Source: Deltaproteobacteria bacterium
GTDB taxonomy: Bacteria > Desulfobacterota > Syntrophia > Syntrophales > JAFGHS01
NCBI GenBank assembly: GCA_016928025.1
Contig: JAFGLN010000102.1
Span: 1 to 53,369, forward strand
Length of the DNA stretch: 53,369 nucleotides
Direction: 5' to 3'
The notes under the pieces were generated by a model that made no database searches, was not told where the DNA came from, and was given only the letters and a program-made list of their open reading frames with translations. Of the stretch, positions 27,662-36,487 are shown piece by piece. The number at the start of each line of letters is the position of its first letter. Within the stretch, counting starts at the first letter, position 1. Made by a program: the position numbers and the translations under genes.

Positions 27662-27823
27662 TTACATCCTTGCGAATAAAGATTTAACCAGCAGGCTGGA
27701 TACCAGTTTTGCCTCCCTTTCTGAAAATAAAACCTTGAGGATTTTAAACAGGAACTCCGTCGGCGGAGCCCCTGGGGAAATATATTCAACCGCTTCGGTA
27801 TAAACGATGGGATTAAGCGCCAT
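27662..27823 (-). pseudogene. Chimeric relic: helicase-like N-terminus joined to a copy of the ferredoxin gene 5' end
   Basis: The 53-codon frame starts MALNPIVYTEAV, which resembles the N-terminus of DUF1998-type DEAD/DEAH helicases as I recall it. From GAPPTEFLFKILKVLF it becomes nearly identical to residues 25-50 of the ferredoxin protein at 25496-26779. An AAAGG precedes the ATG. The frame stops at TAA 27662-27664, one base from the RhuM ATG. This is most simply the scar of a deletion that joined two genes. Confidence 0.55.
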
Positions 27824-27858
27824 GAATACCTTTGTAATGCCTCTCGAATTTGACCTTG

Positions 27859-28371
27859 TCAGATATTGAACTCTTTTTTGATTCGGCTAAAGATCTCCTT
27901 TAAAAGCGCCGGCTTAATGAACAAAGTGCTCTTTGATGGAATGCCATCGATAATGGACAATACCTCTTCCGGACTTTTCTGCCTTCGTCTGATCGCACGA
28001 ATAATGATACCGATTGTTCCATGAACCCTGAATCCCATGCGTTCTGCAACCATGCGGGCGGAAGCGTCATCCTTAAGAAATATGGCGGAGGAGCGGTTTT
28101 CCATTATGGTCAACGAATCCATTTCGCCGCGATCAAGAGAAAAGATTCTGCACATAGCGGTAAGATGTTCTGTTGCGGGATTTTGAGTGTGCCGTATCTG
28201 TAACGGCAGCTTCACCGACAAGGCAGCAGGGTGGTGTTTTTCGATTTCTGCAACAACGGATGCCGCCAATAGGATTTCACTAAAATCGGCAAGAAGATCA
28301 AGGCAGCCGAGCTCGGCCAGATGGATGACGGGCCCGGTGTCGCAAACGATAGTTCTAACTTCCTCAGTCAT
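27859..28371 (-). CDS. PIN-like toxin (DUF3368 type)
   Basis: The 170-residue product has the PIN-fold pattern: first Asp in CDTGPVIHLAEL (residues 10-21), a central DRGEMDSL (80-87) and FLKDDASARMVAERMG (98-113). These acidic residues form the metal site of PIN ribonucleases. DUF3368 members are a PIN-like subfamily often paired with small antitoxins. The start ATG at 28371 overlaps the upstream gene by 8 bases, a typical toxin-antitoxin arrangement. Its target RNA is unknown. Confidence 0.85.
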   Translation of the reverse strand: MTEEVRTIVCDTGPVIHLAELGCLDLLADFSEILLAASVVAEIEKHHPAALSVKLPLQIRHTQNPATEHLTAMCRIFSLDRGEMDSLTIMENRSSAIFLKDDASARMVAERMGFRVHGTIGIIIRAIRRRQKSPEEVLSIIDGIPSKSTLFIKPALLKEIFSRIKKEFNI

Positions 28372-28558
28372 CGCCGTGAAGACCCCACTCGACGTCTTCG
28401 CGGATAAAATTTTGCATTATTTCAGATTGATGCGTATCGAGAAAACGGCGGATCGCTTCAGAAAAAACGTCTTTCTCATCGCGAAACCACCCCTCATTCA
28501 CAAGGGCCATGGCCTTTTTATAGAGTGCCTCGGGCACTTCTGTCTGGACAGTCTTCAT
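28364..28558 (-). CDS. Ribbon-helix-helix-like antitoxin of the PIN toxin
   Basis: The 64-residue product begins MKTVQTEVPEALYKKAMALV and continues with WFRDEKDVFSEAIRRFLD, an RHH/CopG-like arrangement of one strand and two helices. It ends in an acidic tail (IREDVEWGLHGDD) of the type that wraps around a PIN toxin. The ATG at 28558 follows a GGAG; a longer frame from 28657 would add an implausible N-terminus. It overlaps the toxin start by 8 bases and probably autoregulates the pair. Confidence 0.8.
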   Translation of the reverse strand: MKTVQTEVPEALYKKAMALVNEGWFRDEKDVFSEAIRRFLDTHQSEIMQNFIREDVEWGLHGDD

Positions 28559-28720
28559 AACGGGTCTCCTCACAAATATAATTCTTATTATCGGATTATA
28601 TACAGTATCCCCACAAAATTCACAAGATTTACCTATAATTAGCCGGCATAAAGCCACTCAGTTTTTTAAATGCATGATTCTCTCCATACATCCTGATATA
28701 CAATTTATTCGCACAGGGCT

Positions 28721-28894
28721 TTAATTTTTTGGCTTCACCGGAAGGCTGGATACCAGCTTTGCCTCCCTTTCGTAAAACAGAACCTTGAAGATTTTAAACA
28801 GGAACTCCGTCGGCGGAGCCCCCTGGGGAAGTATATTCAACCGCTTCGCCAAACCATCGCAACCGTCGCTCTTTATTGTATGGTGATGTGCCAT
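28721..28894 (-). pseudogene. Truncated copy of the ferredoxin gene 5' end (57 codons)
   Basis: The frame opens MAHHHTIKSDGCDGLAKRLN and follows residues 1 to about 53 of the ferredoxin protein at 25496-26779 with a few changes, then ends after VKPKN at a TAA. The start context (GAGGATCAC then ATG) is still usable, so a short peptide might be made. It is a second duplicate, closer in sequence to the copy at 27662-27823 than to the full gene. Confidence 0.7.
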
Positions 28895-28968
28895 GTGATC
28901 CTCATCTGGTTATGCACAAATAAGGAAATCGACGTTGTTAAATTATCAATATCATTTACTTATCATCT

Positions 28969-28997
28969 GTTAAGTTTATATGTTAACAGCGTCCCCT
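28969..28997. repeat. Half copy of the GGGGACGCTGTTAAC palindromic repeat
   Basis: The sequence GTTAACAGCGTCCCC matches the right arm of the palindrome at 21525-21593; the opposite arm is missing. It lies immediately downstream of the defence operon, marking the border between it and the scrambled segment. Confidence 0.6.
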
Positions 28998-29022
28998 TCT
29001 GGTCTCTTATTTCTTAGCTGGG

Positions 29023-32000
29023 CTATTCTTTTTCAAATCCCTGGCTGGTGAATTTCAGCGTCCGGCTGTTTTCGGTTACGGTGCGGACAACCTGATCCGG
29101 CGCACCGGAGGGAATCTCCGCTTCGATCTCCAGGGTAACCGTTACCTTAGAGTCGACCAACCCGGAAAGATGGGCTATTACCTCATCGGCTATGCGGCTG
29201 GCGTCGCGACCGACGCGGGTGGCATCCAACGTTACCGTGCCATGAAAGCGCTTCAATTTCAGCGGTTCCGGTGTTTCATCAGGTTCACCGTGCGGTCCAC
29301 TAGGCTCCGGCGGTTTGGGAACTGCGCCGCCCGATGGTCCTGCACCGGGTTGCGTTTTTTCTTCATCCATCTGCCTGCATGCCGCATCGGGTTTAACGAG
29401 AAGGCCCTGTGTTTCATCATCTGCGAGACGGACATCTTCTCCGCAACGCAAACCGCGATATCGGCCGGCGCTCTCATCGAAACTGTCAGCAAAGGCGAAT
29501 GTATCCTGCATCCATAAGAGTGACGGCAAGCCGCTCCGTATAGAGCCGATCAGGACCGCGGAATCTTTAAGACGCGGCAAATAAATGAAACTGGCGAAAT
29601 CTTCGGCAAGCTGCTTGATAGTTACATGGTTTCCGCGCCAGAGCGGAATCCGGTCCAGTTCCATCCGTAGCCGTGTGGCGGCAAAGCTTGTAATAAACAG
29701 TTCGTCGTTCTTAAGCTTTCTGCTTGCCCGGACCGCCAATGCATCTGTACCAGCCAGGCGCATGGCTTGCCATTCTATTCCCACCTGCGGTGTTGTCTGT
29801 ACAGGTACAAGTAACCACTGATAGGTTTCCGGCAGACGGGACGTTATCGCCCCATCGGCGGCGGCTTTTTGAGTTTCGGCCTGCTTTACTTGCTGTGGAT
29901 CGAGATTCAGCCCCTTTTCGCCTTTCTCGGCGAGGATGGATTCCCAAGCAAGATACTTGCGGGTCGCTTCATCAAGGTCCTGCAGCCGTACTTTGTCGGC
30001 GGCCAGAAAAACAAGGGTATTGCGAAAATGTCGGGGCGTGGTGCCCCGCAATTCGAGAATCGCTTTGGCTGCCACCTCGGCTGCACATCCCGCTTCTCTA
30101 CTGTAAGGATGATTGATTCCAAGAACCACCAGTCTCGCATCAAGATCATCGGGGACGTCCTGTCCTGATTGTGGCAAGGGATGGATACGGCTGAAGTCGC
30201 CCTTGTGGACCAAGTCCTTGCGCAGACGCGCGTCGATCTCCTGTACGACTTTGTCCGGATCACGCTTAAGCAGCTCCGCCCGGTCTTCCGCCAGTTTGGT
30301 TACCGTAGGTTGGGTCGAATACCAATAGCGAGGGCCGTCTTGATAGAGGTAGGTGGCCGCACCGGCCAGCCGTCTCAAGGCGTCGCCGAATATGGAGGGC
30401 GACTCGCCCGGCATGACACAGCCGAGTTTTATCTGCCTGTCTTCAAGACCCCGATGAGCTGCCTTGGCAAGGGGTGCCGAACCCATATAAATGGTGCGGG
30501 CCACACGCCTGCAGGCCGCTGATTTTCCGAGGTTCGGCACGTCGCCGTCTATCTGAAGCGGGAGCGAGTTTGGGCCGTCCACATCCTTTTCGATAACCGG
30601 CACCCAGTTGTCTGAAAGGTAGCGCGTCAGTTCGAATTGGATGCGAGGGTCGTCAATCGCAATATTGGCCGGCATAATGAGCGGATTTTTATCGCCCTTT
30701 TCCCAAAGGCTGTGAATAACGGCCGCCATTAAACGCAGAACGCCCCTGGTGCGCTGGAACTTCACCAATGTGGACCAGTCCGTGTATAGCCTGTCGAAGA
30801 CTTCCGGATGAATTGGATAGGCCGCCTTAATACGTTTTTCGTAATCGGCATTGCGGCAGTCGGGTGGAAATTCCGCCTGCTGGGCCCGATAAAAGTCCGC
30901 AAAGGCGCGGGCCACAACATCACGATTCTTAAATTGTACCGGATCGGATATCGGCTCAAAGAGACGACGCCTGACGATTTCAAAGCCTTCCTCGGCGCTG
31001 GCCGGCCGCCATGACGATTCCACCCGTCCGATAACATTCCTCAGCCTGTCGAGAGCTTCTCGCCCACGCTGGCCGCCGACCTCCACGTCATCCGATTGAG
31101 CATGCGGCGATCCCGTCGTATCGGAGGCCGGAAGACTGATCACCAGAAGACAGTTTTTGGCAAGTTTAGCCGACTCCGTCAACAATTGGGCGAAGGTGAA
31201 TTGCGTCTCGAAGCTGCCTGCGGGCAAATCGCTCTGATCATGAAGCTGGCGAGCATAGGCCACCCATTCGTCAATCAGGATCAGGCACGGTCCATACTCC
31301 AAAAGCAGCTCGCGCAAAACATCGCCGGGACTGGTTGCTTTCTCATCATCCGCGGCCAGGCGATCGAAAGCCTTCTTCGCTTCGCCGTCTCCTCCGGCTG
31401 CATACCCCAACTGCCAGGCCAGTTCTCCCCACAGTGTGCGAACAACGGTGCCGTCTGACTTGATGACTGGATTGCCGGGAGAGATTCTGTTCCCCACGAG
31501 GACCACGCGGCGAACCGCTGGCAATGTCGTCGAGCCTGCCTCTTGCATGACGGCATCGATTCCCAGAAGCTCCGTTGGCGCAACGCCGGAAAACAGATGG
31601 TAGAGCGCCAGCATGGAGTGCGTTTTGCCGCCGCCGAAGTTGGTCTGGAGCTGCACAACCGGATCACCGCCCTTTCCGCCAAGACGTTGCATGGCACCGA
31701 CAAGCATTCTTTTCAGGCTTTCGGTCAGATAGGTGCGGCGGAAAAATTCCACTGGGTCCCGGTACTCATCCGTGCCTTCACCAAGGCGAACCTGCCAGAG
31801 GTCGGCCGCAAATTCCGCCTGCTGATAGCGGCCACTGGCCACATCGCGATGCGGCGTAACGACCTCTCGCCAGGGCTTGAGTTGACCGGTTGCCGCACTT
31901 TCTATGGCCGAACCGGCGCTTTTTCGCTTTTCACCCCGCACCTGCTCATCGAAGCGCAGGCGCAGGAGTTCCATTTTCATCTTTTCTATTTCGTTGGCCT

Positions 32001-32376
32001 GAGGTGCCGAAACGGCTGAGAGGAGCCGCCCGACGGAATCAAGGGCGCGATAGGTATCATCGCCGGAAAAGGTCTCCTGGTGCGCCCACTTATTGCGACA
32101 GTCGCGCAATTCACTGACCAGACTTCGCTCGGCGAATCCGAGGGTCTGCCGGAAGACGTCATTCCAGGCATCCCACATGAGTTTCAGCAATACGGAAACG
32201 TCCCATTCCGCCATCGGCTTTTTGGCATTCAGGCGGTCATCGCTAATGAACCGTTCCATCCTGACGGCAACGTCATCCTTGTATATGTTTTTAAACTCAC
32301 GTTCCACAAAGGGGCTGAGGCCGATCCTCAAGAGATCGAGTGCTTTGCCGACACGTTCATGGTTGGTAATTGCCAT
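29023..32376 (-). CDS. DUF499 family ATPase with N-terminal Swt1-type HEPN domain
   Basis: The 1117-residue product is a large P-loop ATPase of the DUF499 family. Walker A is TNFGGGKTHS (245-254) and Walker B is CLILIDEWVAYARQ further on. The N-terminal 130 residues look like a Swt1-type HEPN domain, carrying RNKWAHQ at 94-100 (Arg94-x4-His99, the HEPN ribonuclease motif). The C-terminal third has low-complexity proline/glycine-rich linkers (near GGAVPKPPEPSG) and a final beta-rich part. DUF499 proteins occur with DUF1156 methylases and SNF2 helicases in defence islands. It is last in the operon, 114 bases after the methylase. A role as an ATP-driven effector with an RNase domain is inferred. 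Confidence 0.88.
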   Translation of the reverse strand: MAITNHERVGKALDLLRIGLSPFVEREFKNIYKDDVAVRMERFISDDRLNAKKPMAEWDVSVLLKLMWDAWNDVFRQTLGFAERSLVSELRDCRNKWAHQETFSGDDTYRALDSVGRLLSAVSAPQANEIEKMKMELLRLRFDEQVRGEKRKSAGSAIESAATGQLKPWREVVTPHRDVASGRYQQAEFAADLWQVRLGEGTDEYRDPVEFFRRTYLTESLKRMLVGAMQRLGGKGGDPVVQLQTNFGGGKTHSMLALYHLFSGVAPTELLGIDAVMQEAGSTTLPAVRRVVLVGNRISPGNPVIKSDGTVVRTLWGELAWQLGYAAGGDGEAKKAFDRLAADDEKATSPGDVLRELLLEYGPCLILIDEWVAYARQLHDQSDLPAGSFETQFTFAQLLTESAKLAKNCLLVISLPASDTTGSPHAQSDDVEVGGQRGREALDRLRNVIGRVESSWRPASAEEGFEIVRRRLFEPISDPVQFKNRDVVARAFADFYRAQQAEFPPDCRNADYEKRIKAAYPIHPEVFDRLYTDWSTLVKFQRTRGVLRLMAAVIHSLWEKGDKNPLIMPANIAIDDPRIQFELTRYLSDNWVPVIEKDVDGPNSLPLQIDGDVPNLGKSAACRRVARTIYMGSAPLAKAAHRGLEDRQIKLGCVMPGESPSIFGDALRRLAGAATYLYQDGPRYWYSTQPTVTKLAEDRAELLKRDPDKVVQEIDARLRKDLVHKGDFSRIHPLPQSGQDVPDDLDARLVVLGINHPYSREAGCAAEVAAKAILELRGTTPRHFRNTLVFLAADKVRLQDLDEATRKYLAWESILAEKGEKGLNLDPQQVKQAETQKAAADGAITSRLPETYQWLLVPVQTTPQVGIEWQAMRLAGTDALAVRASRKLKNDELFITSFAATRLRMELDRIPLWRGNHVTIKQLAEDFASFIYLPRLKDSAVLIGSIRSGLPSLLWMQDTFAFADSFDESAGRYRGLRCGEDVRLADDETQGLLVKPDAACRQMDEEKTQPGAGPSGGAVPKPPEPSGPHGEPDETPEPLKLKRFHGTVTLDATRVGRDASRIADEVIAHLSGLVDSKVTVTLEIEAEIPSGAPDQVVRTVTENSRTLKFTSQGFEKE

Positions 32377-32490
32377 TGTTTAAACCTCCGTCGATAAGGA
32401 AGCAAGGTGCGGAAAGCGGATATCATGAATCCCGTAGCTTGCGAATATAGGATGCCGGTTGATATGCATTGATGTCCAGTATTTCTTGCT

Positions 32491-35400
32491 TCACAGGTTC
32501 AATTCTTCCTGATACACTTCCTGCTTCCCGCTTCCTGTTGCCAACTTTACAATTTCCGGCCAACTTCTTACCAGACTGTTATAAGATAAGGCTTCGGCTG
32601 CCCATTTTTTCCGCTCGCAAAGATTATAAAGCCGATAAGCCAATTCACGAGCAACTTCGGCCTTTGCTGCTCCTATCTTAGCGGCAAGTTCTGCGGCCGT
32701 ATTTTCTCCTTCTGATTCGAGGACGCGGATGAGGTGATGGACCATCTCCCAGACGGTCAGGCGCTTGTCAGCGATCGGGTCCCAATCGGCAGGCAATTCA
32801 TGGGGGCGAAGCAGGCGCACCTTGCCGCGGCTTGAGGCCAGAATACCTGCTGCAACCATGCCTGCAACACTCGTATTCTTGGCTTTGGAAAGGGTTTCAG
32901 CCACGCCGAATTCTCCTTCTGTGAAACCCGACTGTTCGAACCATGCCAGCGCCCAGCGAGTGTCGGCATCGAAATCACCTTCTTGCTCGGCCAGGACTTC
33001 ATCAAGGGTCTGGTTAATGAGGGACAGCGCATCCCGCACGGTTAGCGGCTTGCCCTCGGCATCAAGGACCTTGGCGTAACGGGTGAAGATTGCCATGCCC
33101 GGGCCGATGGACGCCTGCGCCAGGTCCACCGGGGCTATATTGCCTCGCTGGAGGTGGGCGAGGGCTGAGGGGAGTTCTGACTTAAGTGCGGTTGCAAATT
33201 CGCGACGCGTAGTTGTTGTTGCATTAGCGTCACGTTTACGACACACAAGAACTATGCTGGAAGCGAGGGCACTCATGTTTTTTTTGAGATTACCTGTTAA
33301 CTCAGTCCTCATCGGCCAGGTTCCAACAATAGTAAATCCGGCAAGAATAACAGCATCAAGGAAGGTCTCCCACCCAGTGCTGACTGTTCCTTTTAAACCA
33401 TCATTTTCAGACTGCTTGAAAGCATAATAAATTGAAACAGGAAAGTCACTATGCGTTTGTTCGGCAAGGCAATACATTACTTGTGTCATACCATTTAGGA
33501 AAAATTTTTCTGCCTTTTCTTTACTGCTATGACGGTTTGGCGCAGCTATTAACTCCTCGGTTTTAGGAGCCGCAAGCGTATTGAAAAGCTCTGGAAAAAC
33601 ACATGCCAGCGAACGGCGCAGCCAAACGTAGAAAAAATCCGACAGATCAGCATACGCAATGTTGTCATAGTATGGCGGATCGGTTGATATAATCTTATCA
33701 AAAGAAATATGCTGCTGTTGTGCTTCCTGTTGTAATGCAATACCTGGTACTTTAGTTGGTGATGCATCTATACATTTTGCTGGAAACTCAAGTTGTCCAA
33801 GCCAGTTGCCACTCGAATCGCTAAATGGGTTGGATTCACAAAAATCCCAAGTCATTGGTAAAGCTTGCCTTCCGAATGCTTGTTGTATTTTTTGACTACC
33901 GTTATCCCAGAAAGAAATAGTGCAACAGCGATTTGCTTGTCTACTAACAGTAAATGCGTGATAAACGGTAACGGCCTCTGCATAAGCTGCGGCACCTGTG
34001 GCACCATCATGCAAAGATCTATTATCATTTAGCATGCCAGCATCCACTGCGTCTTGCCTTACCAGCTCTCTGACTTCCTTAATAAGGTCGCAAAAGGTTA
34101 CTAAAACTACAAGCTGGCGGGCGGTAAAAAGGTCGCCTATGTTATTCATTCCATAAACAGGTGGCTGGAAATTACGATGCTTCAATGGCATTTCGCAGTC
34201 AGGCTTCCATTCAGGTTTAGTACTTTTTGCGACAACTTCCATTTTTTCTGTTGGAGCCAGATAAATTCGTTCACGATCACCCTTGGCAATACAGGCCATC
34301 AATCGCATATTCATACGCTCAGCTTTTGCCTCAGAACGAATGTAATCGTATGTGATAGGCACATTAGAGATTAAACACTTGAAAGCCTTACGCTTACCTG
34401 CGGAGGTACCGTTCTTTGCCGCCTCGGTATCCTTCGGCTTGCCTACCTTCACCTTGAACCGGTATCCGCCATTCTCAATCACCGGCTCGACATAAGCCTC
34501 TTTGCCAGCCTTTGTGGAAAGCATAAACGTTGAGGCAAGCGGTACATCCACATGGGCAAAGGCTGGATTCGGGCTTTTCACTGTCCGCGCCCATAGCCAG
34601 GCAATGACGGTGAGCTTCTTTCCCAAATAGGGTTCGAGATCCGGTCGGTCCTTTGTCATTTCTTCCGTGATCTCGATCTTCGGATAGAGATGACCGATGC
34701 GCTTCTCCGCCTCGTCCCTCATCCATTTGCCGTAATACCGGACATCTTCGGCCAATCCCTGGGCTCCGCTCCATGTACGCATGGCCTTTTCTTCAGCGGA
34801 TTTATTTTGCCATTCCGGATTTACCGGCGGCTTACCGGCAAATTTGGGCGGTATCTCGATCATCGCCTTGTTAATCAATACCGCTACGGGATTCAAGTCG
34901 CTGGCGTAAGCTTCAAGACCAAGACGCTGCGCTTCAAGAGGGATCGAACCGCCACCGGCGAAGGGATCATGGAAGGCAGGCAGTTTAAAGCGGTCGAAAA
35001 GTTCCTTCGCCCGTGGATGATCGGCGTTTTCGGCGCAGGCCCGCCGCCAGCTCTGCCATATTTCATCCCGTGCCCGCTGCAAGACCGTTTCATTGGTCGT
35101 ATTTTCCCATAGAACAAGTTCTTCGATGATACGAAAGAGTCGTTCCCTTTCGATATCGGCGGCGCACTCCTGAAGGGTTGGTTCAGGACCGGGATCGGGA
35201 ATTGACGAGTCGCTGTTCCGAACAGCCTCTTCATACTGCGCTTTCCGAGCGTCCCAGGCCTCTTTCCTTTTGCTGAGTTCTCTTGTTGCTGCGCGTTTCT
35301 TGTTCGAATCGCTGAGGAGGACGTCCGTATACTCGGAAGGATCATCCACCATCTGAGAAAAGATGACGGCCCTTGCCGCGGCCAGGGGCCGCCTGGCCCA

Positions 35401-35514
35401 CCAGAGGTGCAGGGTACTGGGATGACCATGACGTATGGATTTTTCCCGCGCCGATGCCTTGTTGATGGCATCCAGCGGCAGGGCCACTTCAATGAGTTTT
35501 TTCTTGTATTTCAT
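32491..35514 (-). CDS. DUF1156-type adenine-specific DNA methylase
   Basis: The 1007-residue product has the DUF1156 N-terminus (KKLIEVALPLDAINKASARE, residues 4-23, then HPSTLHLWWARRPLAAARA). SAM-binding motif I reads HDPFAGGGSIPLEAQRL near 181-197 and catalytic motif IV reads STDPPYYDN near 608, so it should make N6-methyladenine. The C-terminal 250 residues are likely target-binding or coupling domains. Its ATG overlaps the stop of the SecB-like gene (TAATG), indicating translational coupling. The middle third (about 33.2-34.4 kb) is visibly AT-richer than its flanks, as expected for a swapped specificity region. Related methylases serve in BREX and DISARM-like systems. Confidence 0.92.
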   Translation of the reverse strand: MKYKKKLIEVALPLDAINKASAREKSIRHGHPSTLHLWWARRPLAAARAVIFSQMVDDPSEYTDVLLSDSNKKRAATRELSKRKEAWDARKAQYEEAVRNSDSSIPDPGPEPTLQECAADIERERLFRIIEELVLWENTTNETVLQRARDEIWQSWRRACAENADHPRAKELFDRFKLPAFHDPFAGGGSIPLEAQRLGLEAYASDLNPVAVLINKAMIEIPPKFAGKPPVNPEWQNKSAEEKAMRTWSGAQGLAEDVRYYGKWMRDEAEKRIGHLYPKIEITEEMTKDRPDLEPYLGKKLTVIAWLWARTVKSPNPAFAHVDVPLASTFMLSTKAGKEAYVEPVIENGGYRFKVKVGKPKDTEAAKNGTSAGKRKAFKCLISNVPITYDYIRSEAKAERMNMRLMACIAKGDRERIYLAPTEKMEVVAKSTKPEWKPDCEMPLKHRNFQPPVYGMNNIGDLFTARQLVVLVTFCDLIKEVRELVRQDAVDAGMLNDNRSLHDGATGAAAYAEAVTVYHAFTVSRQANRCCTISFWDNGSQKIQQAFGRQALPMTWDFCESNPFSDSSGNWLGQLEFPAKCIDASPTKVPGIALQQEAQQQHISFDKIISTDPPYYDNIAYADLSDFFYVWLRRSLACVFPELFNTLAAPKTEELIAAPNRHSSKEKAEKFFLNGMTQVMYCLAEQTHSDFPVSIYYAFKQSENDGLKGTVSTGWETFLDAVILAGFTIVGTWPMRTELTGNLKKNMSALASSIVLVCRKRDANATTTTRREFATALKSELPSALAHLQRGNIAPVDLAQASIGPGMAIFTRYAKVLDAEGKPLTVRDALSLINQTLDEVLAEQEGDFDADTRWALAWFEQSGFTEGEFGVAETLSKAKNTSVAGMVAAGILASSRGKVRLLRPHELPADWDPIADKRLTVWEMVHHLIRVLESEGENTAAELAAKIGAAKAEVARELAYRLYNLCERKKWAAEALSYNSLVRSWPEIVKLATGSGKQEVYQEELNL

Positions 35515-35963
35515 TATTTATGCTCAACCTTTTTGCGAAGCTTCTTAGATACCGCCTGCTTTGCTTTCCCTTGTTTTTGCTCGTATAGGGCGACAAAGTT
35601 GATCGGTGGCATGTTGAGGGGCATGATGTTGGCCCGTCGTGTCAGATCGGCTATCGATTCACGCACGTAAGGAAAAATAATGGATGCACAATTGACGTGG
35701 GCAATGCGCTCGATCATGTCTTTTGCAGGTGCGACTTCAAATTTAAATTTTCCTTCCCATGAAACAGTGAACCTGAAAGGTTGATCATTGGAATCAGACG
35801 ATACGGTGACAATGACATTCAGCATCTCTTCTCTGTTCTCGCAGGCGATATCAATACTGTGCTGCAGTTCTATGGGCTTGTCCTTTTCCCACTTGAATTT
35901 CTGATTTAATGCAAAATGGGCCTCAACAAGACGAATTGACGCAATACCGAATTTAGACTCCAT
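35514..35963 (-). CDS. SecB-like chaperone of a toxin-antitoxin-chaperone system
   Basis: The 149-residue product has the length and landmarks of SecB. The N-terminal strand IASIRLVEAHFALN is followed by a beta-rich core, and the C-terminal part shows FPYVRESIADLTRRAN then PLNMPPINFVALYEQ, the strongest SecB signature. In TAC systems a dedicated SecB homologue binds the antitoxin's C-terminal extension and protects it from proteolysis; this gene follows mqsA directly. The ATG at 35963 is chosen because GAGGGGGTGG precedes it; the 20 extra residues of the longer reading overlap the antitoxin gene. Stop TAA overlaps the methylase ATG. Confidence 0.88.
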   Translation of the reverse strand: MESKFGIASIRLVEAHFALNQKFKWEKDKPIELQHSIDIACENREEMLNVIVTVSSDSNDQPFRFTVSWEGKFKFEVAPAKDMIERIAHVNCASIIFPYVRESIADLTRRANIMPLNMPPINFVALYEQKQGKAKQAVSKKLRKKVEHK

Positions 35964-36486
35964 CTGCCACCACCCCCTCATCGTCTGAGATAAAGTCCGC
36001 GTTTTTTCCCTTATAGCCGACAATCTTCATTTTATATTCTTCCAAAGGGACCACGCGTAATTTGGAAATCGTCCTGACATAATTTTTATTGATGATATTC
36101 AATGTCTGCGGATAGGCATCGAGGATCCGCAACAAATTATCCATTCCTTTACTTTGACACACTTGACCGGATTCGTAACGCGCCACACTTTTCAAACCGC
36201 CGCCGACGATATGCGCCAATTGTGCCTGGGTGAGACCCAGCTTCATCCGGATGCTTTTGATCTGTGGACCAGTGAGAAGCCCGTCTACTTCACGTTGAAA
36301 GTCTTTCAGAACTTTGCCTGATTCCTTCAAAGATTCTTTTGCGACAATCTCCTCACCGCAGCTTGGGCAGGACCATGTCATGTAATTAGGGATGTCCTTG
36401 CTTGAACCTTTATAATTGAAGGTTTCCATTTTTATAATTTTTTGTAGCGGTCCGGCGCCGCAAATGGGACATTTTTGCGATTTCAT
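35953..36486 (-). CDS. mqsA: MqsA-like antitoxin with C-terminal chaperone-addiction extension
   Basis: The product (177 residues from 36486) has the two-domain MqsA plan. An N-terminal zinc domain has CPIC near residue 6 and CPSC near 40. An HTH_3 DNA-binding domain follows (MKLGLTQAQLAHIVGGGLKS and ARYESGQ). Ordinary MqsA ends soon after the LLRILDAYPQTLN helix, at about 131 residues. Here about 40 more residues follow (RVVPLEEYKMKIVGYKG near the start), as in chaperone-addicted antitoxins. Start choice is between 36495 and 36486; the family norm (M-K-x-x-K-C-P) favours 36486. It overlaps the end of the toxin frame region and ends 11 bases inside the chaperone gene. Confidence 0.88.
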   Translation of the reverse strand: MKSQKCPICGAGPLQKIIKMETFNYKGSSKDIPNYMTWSCPSCGEEIVAKESLKESGKVLKDFQREVDGLLTGPQIKSIRMKLGLTQAQLAHIVGGGLKSVARYESGQVCQSKGMDNLLRILDAYPQTLNIINKNYVRTISKLRVVPLEEYKMKIVGYKGKNADFISDDEGVVADGV

Positions 36487-36487
36487 T

